NCBI RefSeq assembly: GCF_002099425.1
Contig: NW_018343992.1
Coordinates: 2,186,001 to 2,250,000 of the forward strand
Origin: Phascolarctos cinereus
Taxonomy: Eukaryota; Chordata; Mammalia; Diprotodontia; Phascolarctidae
DNA length: 64,000 bases
Reading direction: 5' to 3'
The position numbers and the translations under genes are program-made. Of this stretch, positions 12,850 to 24,560 are shown one piece after another; position 1 is the first letter of the stretch; the number at the start of each line of letters is the position of its first letter. The notes under the pieces were generated by a model that was not told the origin of the DNA, did no database searches, and saw only the letters and a program-made list of their open reading frames with translations.

Positions 12850-12985
12850 ACAATTTGTAGTATTAGAGAGTTGCCAGGGCCACTGAGAGTTTAGTTGATT
12901 TGCCCAAAATCTCACATTCAGTATATATTAAGAGTGGCACTTGAACCCAGGCCTCCCTGACTCCCATCCTGGCCCCACTTTCCAC
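12850..12985 (-). repeat. MIR-like SINE, reverse
   Basis: GTTGATTTGCCCAAAATCTC and GGCACTTGAACCCAGGCC on the plus strand are the reverse of the SINE body. Confidence 0.65.
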
Positions 12986-13214
12986 TTTTTTGTATTTCCT
13001 CTTTAGGATAAAATTTGGTAATGAAAATTATAAGGAGGTCTTATGTGACTTAAAAACAAGTCACATTCACAGATTAAAGGTGGGGAAGGAACAGCTAGAT
13101 AATTTTGCTGAAAAAGATCTGGAAGTTTTAGAGTCCTGTAAGCTCACTGTGTGTAAACTGTGATATAGCAACCCCAAAGGTTAATGTGAGCACGAGCTAC
13201 ATTTAAGAAAGATG

Positions 13215-13760
13215 TGAAAACACCTATCAGGTTGGCTAAAACGATTAAAGGTGAAGGTTGGAGGGGATGTGGAAAAATTGGAATACTAATTCATTGTTGG
13301 TGGAATTGTGAACTGATTAAACCATTTTGGAGAGCAAATTGGGAATTATGCCCAAAGAGTTATTAAACTGCCTTTGACCCAGAAATACCACTACTAGGTC
13401 TATTTCCAAAGCTGAACAAGTTGTGGTATATGATTTTGATAGAATAGTACTGTGCTATAAGAAATGACGAGTTCAATTATATTTTAAAAAACATGGAAAG
13501 ATTTGCATGAAATAATGAAGAGCAAAATGAGCAGAACCAAGAGAACATTGTATACTGTAACAGCAATATTGTTTTAAGAATGAATTTGAGAGACTAAGTA
13601 ATTTTGACTATTACAAATACTCAGATTAACTCTAAAGAGCATATGAAGAAAGACGCTATCTGCATCCAGGGAAAGAACTGATAAATAGAAGCATGCATAG
13701 AATAATTTTGCATATATACATACGTGTGTGTATACATACATACATATATATGTATATATT
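13215..13760 (+). mobile_element. L1 LINE 3' fragment
   Basis: Matches the end of L1 ORF2 and the 3' UTR: GGAGGGGATGTGGAAAAATT, CATTGTTGGTGGAATTGTGA, CCTTTGACCCAGAAATACCA and AGCAGAACCAAGAGAACATT. It runs into a TA/TG microsatellite (about 13710-13760). 5'-truncated. Confidence 0.8.
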
Positions 13761-15199
13761 TTTTCTGTCTTCTCTCCATCCATCAATTCCTTTCAACAGT
13801 GAGCAGAAAGAAATCAGTCCTTAGTTTAAGTCCATTGATGTGACTTGTGTATTTTACAGATGAAGTTCAGCTTGGTTTCATATTCTATTCAACATTTTTA
13901 AATTCACCATTATGAATCATAAAACAATATTTTTTTTTCTCATCTTCCTTAGCTCCTAAGGTAAAGGAAAAAATATGCATGTATTTAAAAAATTCAAAAT
14001 GGCTTGTTTTTTTTTTCTTTCATGAGAGGAGTTGTTTCCAACTCAAATAGAAATGGATTTCTGCTGGCTACATATTGATTTAGAAGACCACAAAATAACA
14101 CCATCTATGTCATGTTGTATTTTTATTTTATTAAACATTTTCCAATTACATTTTAATCTGGTTAAGGTTACAGTGGGGAGTGGCTGTGAGGTTAGATGCC
14201 TCTGTGTATACCAGCAAACTTTTTGGCAGAAACAGTACTGATTAAAATTATAATTGTTTTTGCTAGAATAGAAGACACATTTATACATGAATGACTTAAT
14301 TTTTCTAATGGTTTTATTCTCACTTTCTATTACAATGTGTTAGTCCAAATACAATTGGCTTATTATACTACTGACGACAAACTCCCCCTCCCTTTTTTTT
14401 AAGAGCTAGGGACTTGAAAATTTCATAATTCTAAGTAAATAGCACAAAAAAGTTATATTTTATGTTCATGACCATTTTATTACTTTCATAAAACTATTTC
14501 TCATTATTGTTTGTCAAGAATATTTTAATATAACAATAATGGAAATAAATAATAATGCCTACATGAAAGGAATATGTTGATATTTCTGAATTTTTTTGCT
14601 CTGTTAGTCCCAACATATTATTTGGCTTTCTGTTCTAGCTGGATAGCTTATTCTCAGTTCCATTTTACTAGGTCCTTTTCGCCATTACTCACTTTAATAA
14701 TAAAAAATTAAAGTGTACTAATTTATTAGCTTTAGGGTGAGGGAGGGATTTGGACACACATCCATTAGGGAGAGAACAAAGATCATCAATTTCCTTGCCC
14801 AAATCATGTGTCAGTCATGAAGAACAAACAGCTTCACTTGCTTTCATCTTCGCAATATATTCAAATGGATGCTCTAGAGATGAACAGCCTCATTCTACAA
14901 ATCAGTCTGCTTTCCATTTAAAGTTACCTTTTTATGTATAGTAGCCCCTTTACTGTGTCATGTTATTTTTGATAATAATGAAAACAAATAAGAAAATGTA
15001 ATGAAGATATAGCCATGATTCTTTAAGTCAGTCTAAGGATAATATATGTTAGCCATATGTGTGGCAGTGTCTCCTGCAGGCAGTTAACATTTTAAAAAAA
15101 TGATAGTCTAAATTAAAAGATTAGTCTAAATTTACTTTTTATTTGTGTTACAAATCACCAAAGCTTCAACTATAACTATCAATTATCAGTAGAAGGCCA

Positions 15200-15365
15200 C
15201 TATTATATATGTACATATGTATACACATGCAACTTATACATAAACATATATGCAAACATATTCATACTCCATATGAATGTATATATGTATGTGTATGTAT
15301 ACATGTATATATTTATATATATATATATATATATAATATACATATAGTTTTTACATATATACATA
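15200..15365. repeat. (TA)n/(TG)n-rich microsatellite
   Basis: Alternating TATATG and CATATA with a pure TA run near 15317-15335. Strong self-complementarity. Confidence 0.85.
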
Positions 15366-15464
15366 AATTTTAATGGACCTGTGATTTCATTGGCATAAGA
15401 AGTTCCCAGTGAAGTATGTCTACTACCAATGAAGATTGGCACGCTCTCTCCAATTTATATCTTA

Positions 15465-15595
15465 GAGAATTGCCATGGGTCACTGAGCTGTTAAGTTAAT
15501 CCCCAGGTCACAAAGCCAGTAAGTGTTAGGGGCAGGAGCTGAACCCTGTTTTTCTGGCCAGCTCTTTACCCTCTATATCATAATGCCTCTTTCAG
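15465..15595 (-). repeat. MIR-like SINE, reverse
   Basis: CCCCAGGTCACAAAGCCAGT and CAGGAGCTGAACCCTG on the plus strand. Confidence 0.7.
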
Positions 15596-15780
15596 TTTGT
15601 ATTACTGGGGCAAAAATTTGCATAATCTACCCATTTTCCCATTTATGAAATCAGGAAAAGGACTTGAAACTTTTCCTTTTCCAATGTGATTTCCAAGAAG
15701 TCCATGAACTGAAGTCCCAGTCTCAAAGTTGTTCACATTAAAATGGTGCAATGTAAGAACGTCGACAATGAAAGAAACAT

Positions 15781-18001
15781 ATAACTTTTTATTGTGTATT
15801 AAATTTTCTCAATTAAATATGTATATAGCTTTAAAACAATGAGAAGAAACTTTAAGCATAAATAAAAGGTGATAGTTTGAATGTACAAAACACTAAAAAT
15901 TATCATCTTTATAAATTATTTTATAAAATTATCAATCTATTTTAATAAGCTAAGCAGGTATGCAATGCCCTGTGAAGTTTAGGAAAACACTGCATGGTGT
16001 CTATTTTAAAAAATGTTGCTGACATAATTGCTTAAATAAAAGTGGGAACCACTGTATCTTGGGCTTAATTTCATCAGGCCTATGTGATACTTTATAACCC
16101 TAGAGTTGCAAAAATACAACATAACTGTAAAAGTCTCAAGTGGTAATAATCTTAAAGGACCATAACATGGGAATTGGGGCTATTATTCCATGAAAGTCCA
16201 TTTTTCTGCATATCCGTATCTGTCTCTCTTTCTATGAAGGCGGCTTAGTGGTCCTCTATGTATGTGTGTATATGCATTTTTAGCACAGGTTATTGAATAC
16301 AGTCTTATTTTCTTTGCTCTTAATTTAAAGAGACACATGTCTCGTTAAAAAACAAAACAAAACAAAACTGTATATAATTTTTAAAAACTCCTGTGGCCTT
16401 CAATTATTTTCCTCTAGATGAGTGACTCTAGATACAAAAAAATCGTTCTTTGCCTGTTGTTTAAAGTTATTAAAACATAGTGATTTGAACATTTTTTTTA
16501 ATATAAGTCACTAATGATAGGGCTTGAAAAATCTCTGAAAAGTGGAAAAAGAGATGGCAATAATACAGGCAAGATAAACATGCATTTCTTATAACCTGCA
16601 AACTACTAGTACTGTACTGAACCTGAATGTAGAATATAGTCAGAGAAAGCATTTTCAAGCTATAGCTTAGCTCCAAAATCAGCCAACCCACCACTCATTT
16701 TGCAAAGGATGATGAGGCTCAGATTAGGTAAAGGACTCAGTCATGGTCACATAGCTCGCTAATGGTAGAGCTAGGATTAGGGAACCAAAATCTTCAAACT
16801 TCCAACCAAATGATCTTTCAATTTTACTTCCCTGATTCGTATTAGAAGCTCAACAGGTTGCCAATATAAAGTTTGTCAATTATGTATGAGGTGGTACATA
16901 TTTGACTCAATAAATACTGTGCCCAAGTCATTTATCTGTTTGTTCAACATGCACCATGGTATCAAATTGCTATGTACATATCAGCAAGCACATCTCAGTG
17001 AGGATGAGAGCTGAGGGGTTGACCAGAAATACTGCAGGAGAAAGTATGAATAATGTCATGAAGCAATTTATGGTTGGGCTACTCTTGGTTTCCTAGGGCA
17101 GTTAGATGCAATATTTCATTCCAACAATCAAGAAACACTCAAGAATTGCTTCCTTGTTCTATAAATTGCATACATTTTGATGTGAGTAATGCAGACCTCC
17201 TCTGGCTTTTCACAACATGTGAAAAGTGCAGAACTACAGCATAAATAGAGACATAGGATCCTCAGTACAAACCTTTGGGGATGACTTCTTTGTTGCTCAG
17301 GGTAAACAGGAGATATATTAACAAAAGTCAGCCACCAACATATTTAGGGATGTCTCTGAGATTTTACAGGCCTGAAAACAACTAGTCCTGATGCAAAAAT
17401 GAAATGAAATTAAGCATCTTAAAATAGAGAAATCCTTTTACGCACAGTTAACTGCAAGACTTTTAGCAGCAGCTAAAAGTGTACAAACAGAAATCTCAGC
17501 CATCATGGTTACTTTCATTCTGGTGTTATAGAGAATGAGAGGCAAATACTTTTCTCTTTGTTGCTTTTCTAAATGGAAATGTATCCCTTAGAGCAATTAC
17601 CTATATTATTACTGTGTGTATATTTGTGGGTATGATGAATAACGAACCAAAAAAATATGAGATTACAGAATTGTGACTGTTCTGAATACACATATGTTCA
17701 ACCAAAAGCAGAAAATTTAGATTCTGCCTCCCTTAAGTCATAGTCCCTATTCTTTGAGAAGACCTTTTGTCTTCTGCAGGACCAGCTAACAGTGCAAAGA
17801 GTGAAACTCTTGTCAAATTTGCTCCTATTTTTTTCCAGAATCACTGTTAGACAAATGGTCACTATGCTATTAGAAGTACTGACTTTAAGCTTATCATGGT
17901 AAAAAACGGTCAGTTTGGCATAAACCTCCTCAAAAAGTCCTGTTGACATAATAGGGCATTTCCCAAGCTATAAACTGTTGATGGCAAAACTGAATTCTCC
18001 A
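15781..18001 (-). other. SCN9A: Probable SCN9A 3' UTR (distal end uncertain)
   Basis: AT-rich sequence directly after the stop codon with few repeats, as expected for a long sodium-channel 3' UTR. A minus-strand AATAAA lies at 15793-15788. Another at 14481-14476 is followed by a U/GU-rich stretch and could be a distal site, which would give a UTR of about 3.5 kb. An old MIR-like SINE (about 16690-16815) lies inside. The end is inferred, not seen. Confidence 0.45.
16690..16815 (-). repeat. MIR-like SINE, reverse, within the probable 3' UTR
   Basis: GGATGATGAGGCTCAGATTA and ATGGTCACATAGCTCGCTA on the plus strand. Strongly diverged. Confidence 0.6.
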
Positions 18002-19194
18002 TTACTTATTGCCTTCCCTGCCATCTTTGTCTTTGTCTTCCTTTTCTGTTTTGTCTTTTTCATATTTCTCTTTGTCTCGCTTTGTCACACTATCATAAGA
18101 AGGTGGAGAGGTGGTAGAGGGAGTCACATCATCTGTTTTCTCTGGAGTTGAGTTTCCGTTACCCTTACCAAAGAGCACATCTTCTTTCATAGGCAGATCA
18201 ACTCTTTCATCACCTTTGTTATATATGCCTGATATGTTTTTGACATTTTGTCTTAAGCGATAACGTCTAAATGCTCGCTGAATGATTGTAGCTGACACTT
18301 CCTCTTGTTTTCGTTTTAGAGTAGTGGTAATGGGTTCATAAGAAACTTTAGAAGGATTTGCAGCCACAAACCGCTCTTCCATCTGTAAACGAAGGGTGTC
18401 CATCTCTTCACTTTCACCCAACACACGTTTTGTAAAAGCAAATAAGATGTCAAGGCAGTGAATTCGATCCCCATTTACCATGGGTAGATCCATGGCTATA
18501 AGCTGGACTTTATTTGGTTTTGCTATATGAAGAGGTGGATCTAACGAAGCTGCAAAATCAGAGAGTTTACTGTATTCTATGAACTGGGTGGCATCAGGAT
18601 CAAACTTCTCCCAAACCTCGTAGAACATCTCAAAGTCATCCTCACTTAGTGGCTCTGCACTCTCTTCAGTAGCAACACTGAAGTTCTCCAGGATAACAGC
18701 AATGTACATGTTTACAACCACCAGGAATGAGATGATGATGTAACTGACAAAATAGAAAATCCCAACAGAGGAGTTGCCACAATCTCCTTTGACTGAACTT
18801 CCAGGGTGAATTTTTTCGGGGTCACAATCTGGTGGTCCACTGTTAAGAATGGGTGCAAGCAAACCATCCCAACCAGCTGATGTGGTAATCTGGAAGAGGC
18901 AGATCATGCTGTTGCCAAAGGTTTCAAAGTTGAACATGTCATTAATTCCAGCTTCTTTTTTAACATAGGCGAAGTTGGACATTCCAAAGATGGCATAGAT
19001 AAACATGACCAGGAAGAGGAGGAGACCAATGTTAAACAGAGCAGGAAGGGACATCATCAAAGCAAAGAGCAGTGTGCGAATCCCCTTTGCCCCTTTAATG
19101 AGACGAAGGATTCGTCCAATCCTGGCAAGCCGGATCACACGAAACAGGGTAGGAGACACGAAATATTTTTCTATTATATCAGCTAGAAACATAC
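18002..19194 (-). CDS. SCN9A: SCN9A terminal coding exon (exon 27): domain IV S3-S4 to C-terminus
   Basis: Encodes the last 396 residues of a voltage-gated sodium channel alpha subunit plus the first base pair of a split Gly codon. After the acceptor (acag at 19198-19195) it reads [15 protein letters not shown], then the arginine-rich IV S4 voltage sensor, S5, the pore loop with the filter alanine (TTSAGWDG), S6, an EF-hand-like segment ([19 protein letters not shown]), the IQ motif ([13 protein letters not shown]) that binds calmodulin in this family, and a PPSYDSV motif of the NEDD4-binding type near the end. The stop codon is TAA at 18002-18004. The tail, with [17 protein letters not shown] and [14 protein letters not shown], fits SCN9A better than SCN1A, SCN2A or SCN3A. 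The domain IV pore loop has EKI (18809-18817) where human has KKV. The protein sits in the plasma membrane of nociceptive and sympathetic neurons and carries Na+ current. Confidence 0.97.
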
Positions 19195-19703
19195 CTGTTA
19201 AAGAGCATAAAACAGAAAATATTTAAATGTAGTTGCATACACTATGACATCCTCATGAGGGTAAAACATTTTTCCTTTTATCTTTGATTCCCTGGGCTAA
19301 GAATATCAAATTTTTCCTTGCCTCTGGAGTTCTAACTCTAACCTTTCAATAGAAATTGCAGCATTTTCCATGGCCTTCTACTGTGTGCCTTCAATGGCAA
19401 TACTATGGTGAAATTTTAGTGTTGGTTACTGGAAAAAAAATCAGGAACCACAAATTCTGGAAACATTATGTTGCTTTACAAATACCTCCTAGAATTTCAG
19501 AGTTAAAAGACATTGAAGGTCATTTCACAATGCAAGAATCTACTCTACTACATACCTGAAAGTTAGTCATCCAACTTCTTCTGGATCATTACCAAAAATG
19601 GGGCTATCTTGCCCATAGTAGCACTTAATTTGGTTTGTTAAACTAAACTGAATTACAAAGAAGTTCCTCCAAGTTTCTGATACTTCTCATTGTTAATAAG
19701 CTC

Positions 19704-19810
19704 TATACAAGATGTCCCAAAAATTTTAGTAGTGCCTTTTTCTAAGTATAGTCTAGTTTTAAGCTGCTAAAGCTTAAAATTGCGCTATGACTTTTGGGAC
19801 ACTCTACATA
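19704..19810. mobile_element. Tc1/mariner-type MITE
   Basis: About 105 bp between TA dinucleotides. The left end ACAAGATGTCCCAAAAATTT is nearly the inverse of the right end (CTTTTGGGACACTCTACA). A related element lies at 34686, and similar termini bound the remnant at 23095. Confidence 0.75.
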
Positions 19811-20006
19811 CCAAGACAAACATATTTCACTTCAACCAGTTGTCCTAATTCTGTTTTCTGGATTAATCTGTAATTTCAATCGTATGGGGTAATTTTCTAT
19901 CAGGGCAGGTCATAACTTTACTGCTGCACATCTTCTCATCCTGTTTAACCCCCTTTCCATAATCCTCTACAGAGCACTTATCCAATTTGATGAAAACCAT
20001 CCTCTA

Positions 20007-20215
20007 GGTCAGGGATTCTTAACCTTTTTTTACATCGTGGACCTCTGCGGCAGACTGGTAAAGCCCTTATCAGAATCATACTTTTAAATACAGAATTAAA
20101 AGAAAAAGAAAAAATAGCATTACAAAGGAAACCAAAGATTAGTGAAAAAAGATATAACTTTTTTCTCATACCAGTTTTTGGATCCCATAAAATACATCCA
20201 TGGACCCAAAGTTTA
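20007..20215. mobile_element. hAT-type non-autonomous fragment
   Basis: Starts CAGGGATTCTTAACC and continues GTGGACCTCTGCGGCAGACT, ATTACAAAGGAAACC and CCATGGACCC. This is a mammal-wide family also seen at 25354. The right terminus is diverged or missing. Confidence 0.6.
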
Positions 20216-20560
20216 GATTTGGCAATTAAGAGATTGTTAGTAACTTTGGAGAGGTCAGGCTTGGTTGAATAAGGTCATAAGTTAGACTATAAAGAGTTAA
20301 GGAAAGTGAGAGAAAAGGAAGTGGAGGTAGCTAGTTTAGATGACTTTTTAAAGTATTTCAGCCAGAAAAGTGGAGATACAGGATAATGGCTTTTAAGGAT
20401 GGATGGATGAACTGAGGGTTTTTTGAGGACGGAGGAGATGTGGGCATGTCTGTAGGTAGTAAAGAAGCAATCAATAGACAGAGAGATGTTGAAGGTAAGT
20501 GATGGAAGGGGCATCACAGAGGGGCAATCTGCTAATCTGTGTAAATGATTGATTGACAAA
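20205..20560. repeat. Unclassified interspersed repeat
   Basis: Contains GGCAATTAAGAGATTGTTAG, GTAACTTTGGAGAGGTCAGG and GAAGTGGAGGTAGCTAG. A second related copy lies at 44580. I do not recognise the family with certainty. Confidence 0.5.
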
Positions 20561-20586
20561 TTGACTATTTCCTGGAGGAGAGGAAT

Positions 20587-20832
20587 AAGTGTTTATTAAA
20601 TAGCTACTATGTAAAAGCCATTGTGCTAAGAGCTTTACAAATATTTTCTCATTTGATCCTCACAACCCTGGGAAGTAGGTATTATTATTATCACCATTGT
20701 ACAGCCAAAGAAACTGAGGCAGACAGAGGTTAAGAGATTTGTCCAGGGTCATACATCTAGTAGGTAGTTGAGGCTATAATTGAACTCAGCTTTCCTTGAC
20801 TTTAGGCCCAGAGCTCTATCCACTGTGTTTAT
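20587..20832 (-). repeat. CORE-SINE/THER-like, reverse
   Basis: TTATTAAATAGCTACTATG, CTCATTTGATCCTCACAACC, AAGAAACTGAGGCAGACAGA and GTCCAGGGTCATACATCTAG on the plus strand. Confidence 0.8.
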
Positions 20833-20859
20833 TCTCAGGACTCTTCCTCTCCAGGTTCT

Positions 20860-21150
20860 CTTAGGAGCCTGAGATTTGATTAGTAAGCTTTCACTTCATC
20901 TTCCTTGGATTCAGGCTCACCATGCTCTTGTCAGCCTCCAGATCATTCCACAATGGGCACACTCTAGGCTCACAACTCCCCTACCCACCTCCCCATTCTC
21001 TTTTCTAATTCTAGTTTCCATATATGTGCTATCTTCCCTTCATTAGACTGCAAGATCCCTGAGGACAGAGACTGTTGGCTTTTTTTTAATACTTAATACT
21101 TGTCACACTGCGATTGACACATAATAAGTACTTCAAATGCTTTAAAATTC
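20860..21150 (+). repeat. L2 3' fragment
   Basis: TTAGACTGCAAGATCCCTGA and GGACAGAGACTGTTGGC, followed by ACATAATAAGTACTTCAAAT. Confidence 0.65.
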
Positions 21151-21496
21151 ATTCATTCGTTTTCTCGCTATGCAATTTAATTGCCCTTTGTTTTGAAGTC
21201 CTCTAATAAACTCATAAAAGAAACACATTGGTTGGTGCCTGTGAGGTATAACTTTTGCATGGAAATTTACCCATACTCATTATGACCTTGACCTTAGGGT
21301 AGCAGTCACTAGTGGCCAGGTTTGGACATGCTACAGAAATAAAAATATAGGACTGGAAACAAATTAAAATGGTCCTTTATCCTTCACATTAGCAGAGAGT
21401 ATTTTTCAAAAGAAAGATTCCCAAATAGGGATCCTCTGACCTACTGTGCCTTTATGATATATCTAAATGAATACCCGATACTGTAACGTTTCTTAC

Positions 21497-21767
21497 CTAC
21501 AATGGACAGAATGACCACCACAAAATCAAAAATGTTCCATCCAATAGTGAAATAATAATGGCGGAGGGAGATTAGCTTCAGCACAAATTCTCCAGTGAAT
21601 AAGATAATAAAAACCATATTTATCCAGTATAGAACACTGGTCATGGTTGGACTTTGTTCATCTTTTTCTACCATCATGGTTACCATGTTAAGACAGATAA
21701 GTACCATGATAGTAATATCAAAAGCTTGTTTTGTCACCATATCAAATATACATCCTTGGAATTTGTT
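21497..21767 (-). CDS. SCN9A: SCN9A exon 26: domain IV S1 to S3
   Basis: This 271-bp exon (90 codons plus one base) has the invariant length of this exon in the family. The acceptor is ttttacag before AACAAATTCCAAGG, and the donor GTAAGA is at 21496-21491. It starts [17 protein letters not shown], covers IV S1 ([16 protein letters not shown]), S2 ([20 protein letters not shown]) and S2-S3, and ends in S3 ([12 protein letters not shown]). The last base completes a Gly codon with the next exon. Tyr-Trp of S2 (21624-21629) correspond to human Nav1.7 Y1537 and W1538. Where human has GECVLK, this copy has GEFVLK. The paralogue signals agree with SCN9A but are weaker here than in the flanking exons. 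Confidence 0.97.
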
Positions 21768-22129
21768 CTGTAAAATGAAGAACATATATTGAACAGCAAT
21801 CTTACAAATACGATTTAAAAACTATTAGCACACAAAAAACATTTTTGGCCTATCCAAATTTAAATGACTTAGTCCATAAACAATTGTACTCACTTTATCC
21901 AATAAGATGTGTTCTTTATAGACAGTACAGATCAAAGATTTATACATAATATAATATTTACATTATATATATATATAATATAAAATAAAATAACAATTAC
22001 AATGTTACAGATACTCATGAATCTCCAAATGGCAAAGTTTCCTAATACACAAAGTCCTTGACATTTATTTAATTATCTATAAATAAACACTTAAATGTTC
22101 CCAGTATCTCGTAAGGAAATTATTAGTCA

Positions 22130-22760
22130 TTTCTCAATAGATAATTGATCAAAGGATATAAGTAAACAATTCTCAAAAGAGTTTCATGCTACTAATAACC
22201 ATATTAAAGAATGATCCAGATTGTTAAGAATAAGAGAAATACAAATCAAAACAATCCTGAAGTTTCAACTTACATTCTGTAATTTGGCAAACACAACAAA
22301 AGACGGCAATATTCAAAGATGGAAAAGTTGTGGGAAGGTAGGCCTAGTAGCACATTGTTGGTAAAGCTGTGGATCAGTACAACAATTCTGGAAAGCATAT
22401 AATGTGACTATCATGTCCATATCTTTTGATCTAGAGATCTAGAGAATCCATTACCAGACTTATACCCCCAAAAGACCAAGGACAAGAACAAAATCTACAC
22501 CATCAATGCATTTTATGACAGCAAAGGCCTGAAAATAAAGTAAATATCTATGAATTGAAGAATGACTAAACAAATTGTGCAATGTGAATGTGATGGGATA
22601 TTGCTGTGTTATAAGAAATGATGAATATTAATAATAGGGAGATGCATGGAAAGATATATATGAACTGATATGTAGTAATGAAGTAAACAGAGCCAAGAAC
22701 AAAATATATGCAGTAACCACAACAATATAATGGGAAAGTTAACCACAAAAAATATCATAT
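22130..22760 (+). mobile_element. L1 LINE 3' fragment
   Basis: TCATTTCTCAATAGATAATT, ATAAGAGAAATACAAATCAA and GGGATATTGCTGTGTTATAA match the end of L1 ORF2 and its 3' region. Heavily diverged and 5'-truncated. Confidence 0.7.
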
Positions 22761-23094
22761 GTAAATATTACAAAAATAAAAAAAAAACATGCATGGCTTG
22801 AAAGAAAAAGATATGAGAAGATACCACCTTCCTTTTCCCCTTTTCCCCTTTTGCAGAGGTGTGAGGTGCACAACTGTGATACATTGCACAAGATTTTTCT
22901 GATGTATTGATTAGTTTTTGCTGATTTTTTGCCAACCCTTTTTTTGTTTTCCTTTCTTTTTGGTCAATAAACTTATTTGCTAAAGAGATGCTCGAGGTGG
23001 GGGAAATTACGGTCATATAAAAATGAATGACAATAAATATCTATATCTATATTCTACACATAGATGTAGATAAAGATTTTAAAAACTTCATAAA

Positions 23095-23690
23095 ATTCAA
23101 GATATTCCAAAGTTTTAATGCAGTTTTAAGTTTTAATAGACTCAGAAGTATAAATAAATACAAAAACATCTTGAAATTTTATTTAAATTTCTTTTACAGT
23201 AATTTAGTATTATAAATTTTAAATAACATTTTTAAAAAAATTTTGATTTTAAAAGATTGAGTTCCCCTGTGTGTGACAGTTTCAAGATGACACTTTCTCC
23301 ATCATGGATTGGTAGAAAAGGTCATCTTGCTTGGCTACTTTGGTCACCTAATTTATCTCTATTAGTCCTTTTCTTGTGGAATTCTGTCAGAATTGTCATT
23401 TATGCGTCAAAACTTCATTTTCTGGTTGATGTTAAGGCTAGGCTTACAAATGTAATCCTTTCAGTCTCTAAGCAGTAGCAGCTGATGACAGTTTTTGCAA
23501 AGTTTGAAAATCACTGGAAGGACATGTTGCACAGGATGGCAGTTATGTTGAACTTTAATAAGACATATCCATGTTTAAAATGAAAACTATTTACCTTTCA
23601 GTTTTTTAAAAAAGTTTGTAGAAGTTGTACTCCTGAAGTTATTAAAGATTAAAATAGCACTAAGATTTTTTGAGTCACCTTATATATTAA
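23095..23690. mobile_element. Tc1/mariner-superfamily transposon remnant
   Basis: The left terminus near 23100 (ATATTCCAAAGTTTTAATGC) and the inverse of the right terminus near 23680 (GACTCAAAAAATCTTAGTGC) are alike. Between them, the plus strand at 23257-23478 reads QDDTFSPSWI-like and SPNLSLLVLFLWNSVRIVIY, which resembles the SPDLTPLDFFLWGYVKDRVY motif of DDE transposases. Only the C-terminal catalytic part is recognisable and it is 5'-incomplete, so it is not functional. Confidence 0.65.
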
Positions 23691-24212
23691 AAAGAAGATA
23701 GGACTGAGGAAATTAGGGTGATTTTAAAATGACTTTTTTTAAAAAAATAAACTATGTGGTTAATTTTTGATTAGTGTTTCAAAATGTAAAGAATATTCTG
23801 CTAATGGACCCATTTTACAAATTTCAATTTCTTTTTACAGGTTTTCTTATAACAAGGACATCATATCCATATAGTAAAGTAGCCACTTACCTTTTTAAAA
23901 TATTTGCACTTAAATCCACTAACTCTTATACCAATAGTATCAGAGAAACGGCATCATTGTCTATACTAAACATACTTTTGTTATCCCCAATTTTCATGAA
24001 AATTATGTGGAAGGAATAGAATGGCAGAATACCTACAACTTGACCTGAATTCCTTTAGCATGTAGGCATTCCAGTGTTTACTGTATTAAAATATATTGAT
24101 GTTGACTTTAAGATCCCAGCATCATTAGGCAACATTTACTTAGAGGCTTCTGTGGGGCATGGCTTGATGGTGTTGATAATTTCCCCTTTCAGCCTCCTAT
24201 AAATAACACTAT

Positions 24213-24255
24213 TATATATAACTATATATATATATATTATATATAATATATGGCT
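24213..24255. repeat. (TA)n tract
   Basis: Nearly uninterrupted TATATA sequence. Confidence 0.85.
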
Positions 24256-24289
24256 TCACCTTCATTACATGATATTTCCTTTAAAACAA

Positions 24290-24560
24290 AATTAATGTTT
24301 TATTTTTCCCCAATTACATGTAAAAACATTTACAACAATTCTTTTTTCTTCAGATTCTGAGTTCCAAATTTTCTCTCTCTCTTCCTCTCTTCCCCTACCC
24401 TGCATCACTGAGAAGGCAAAGAATCTGACATAGGTTGTACATGTACAGTCACGCAACATTACATAATCTTCCTACCCCTTCTGGGTTTAGAACATATATA
24501 TTATAGTTGTGCATACACACTTCTTACATATATATACATAGCATTCAAAATGCATCTTGT
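24290..24560 (-). mobile_element. Marsupial L1/HAL1 3' end
   Basis: CCCCAATTACATGTAAAAAC, GAGTTCCAAATTTTCTCTC and CTGACATAGGTTGTACATGT match in order the 3' end of the HAL1-like element at 28620. Confidence 0.7.

Larger units (their letters stand above)
1..15780. other. 3' flanking DNA of SCN9A, no host gene seen
   Basis: No exon with splice sites or long conserved reading frame was found on either strand. By human synteny this should face the 5' side of SCN1A; that is inference. Contents are the repeats listed separately. Unlisted stretches (about 500-1190, 1440-2160, 3760-4400, 5700-6390, 10160-11470, 11590-12550, 13760-15190) show no recognisable repeat or gene; 10.79-11.26 kb is raised as a possible conserved element. 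Confidence 0.6.
19195..21496 (-). other. SCN9A: SCN9A intron 26
   Basis: GT-AG intron (GTAAGA at 21496-21491, acag at 19198-19195). It holds a 100-bp MITE, an hAT-type fragment, an unclassified repeat, a CORE-SINE and an L2 tail. About 19200-19700 and 21150-21490 show nothing recognisable. Confidence 0.9.

Noticed and set aside
19005-19226. 73-residue plus-strand reading frame opposite exon 27
   Set aside because: Antisense shadow of the SCN9A terminal exon with no independent support.
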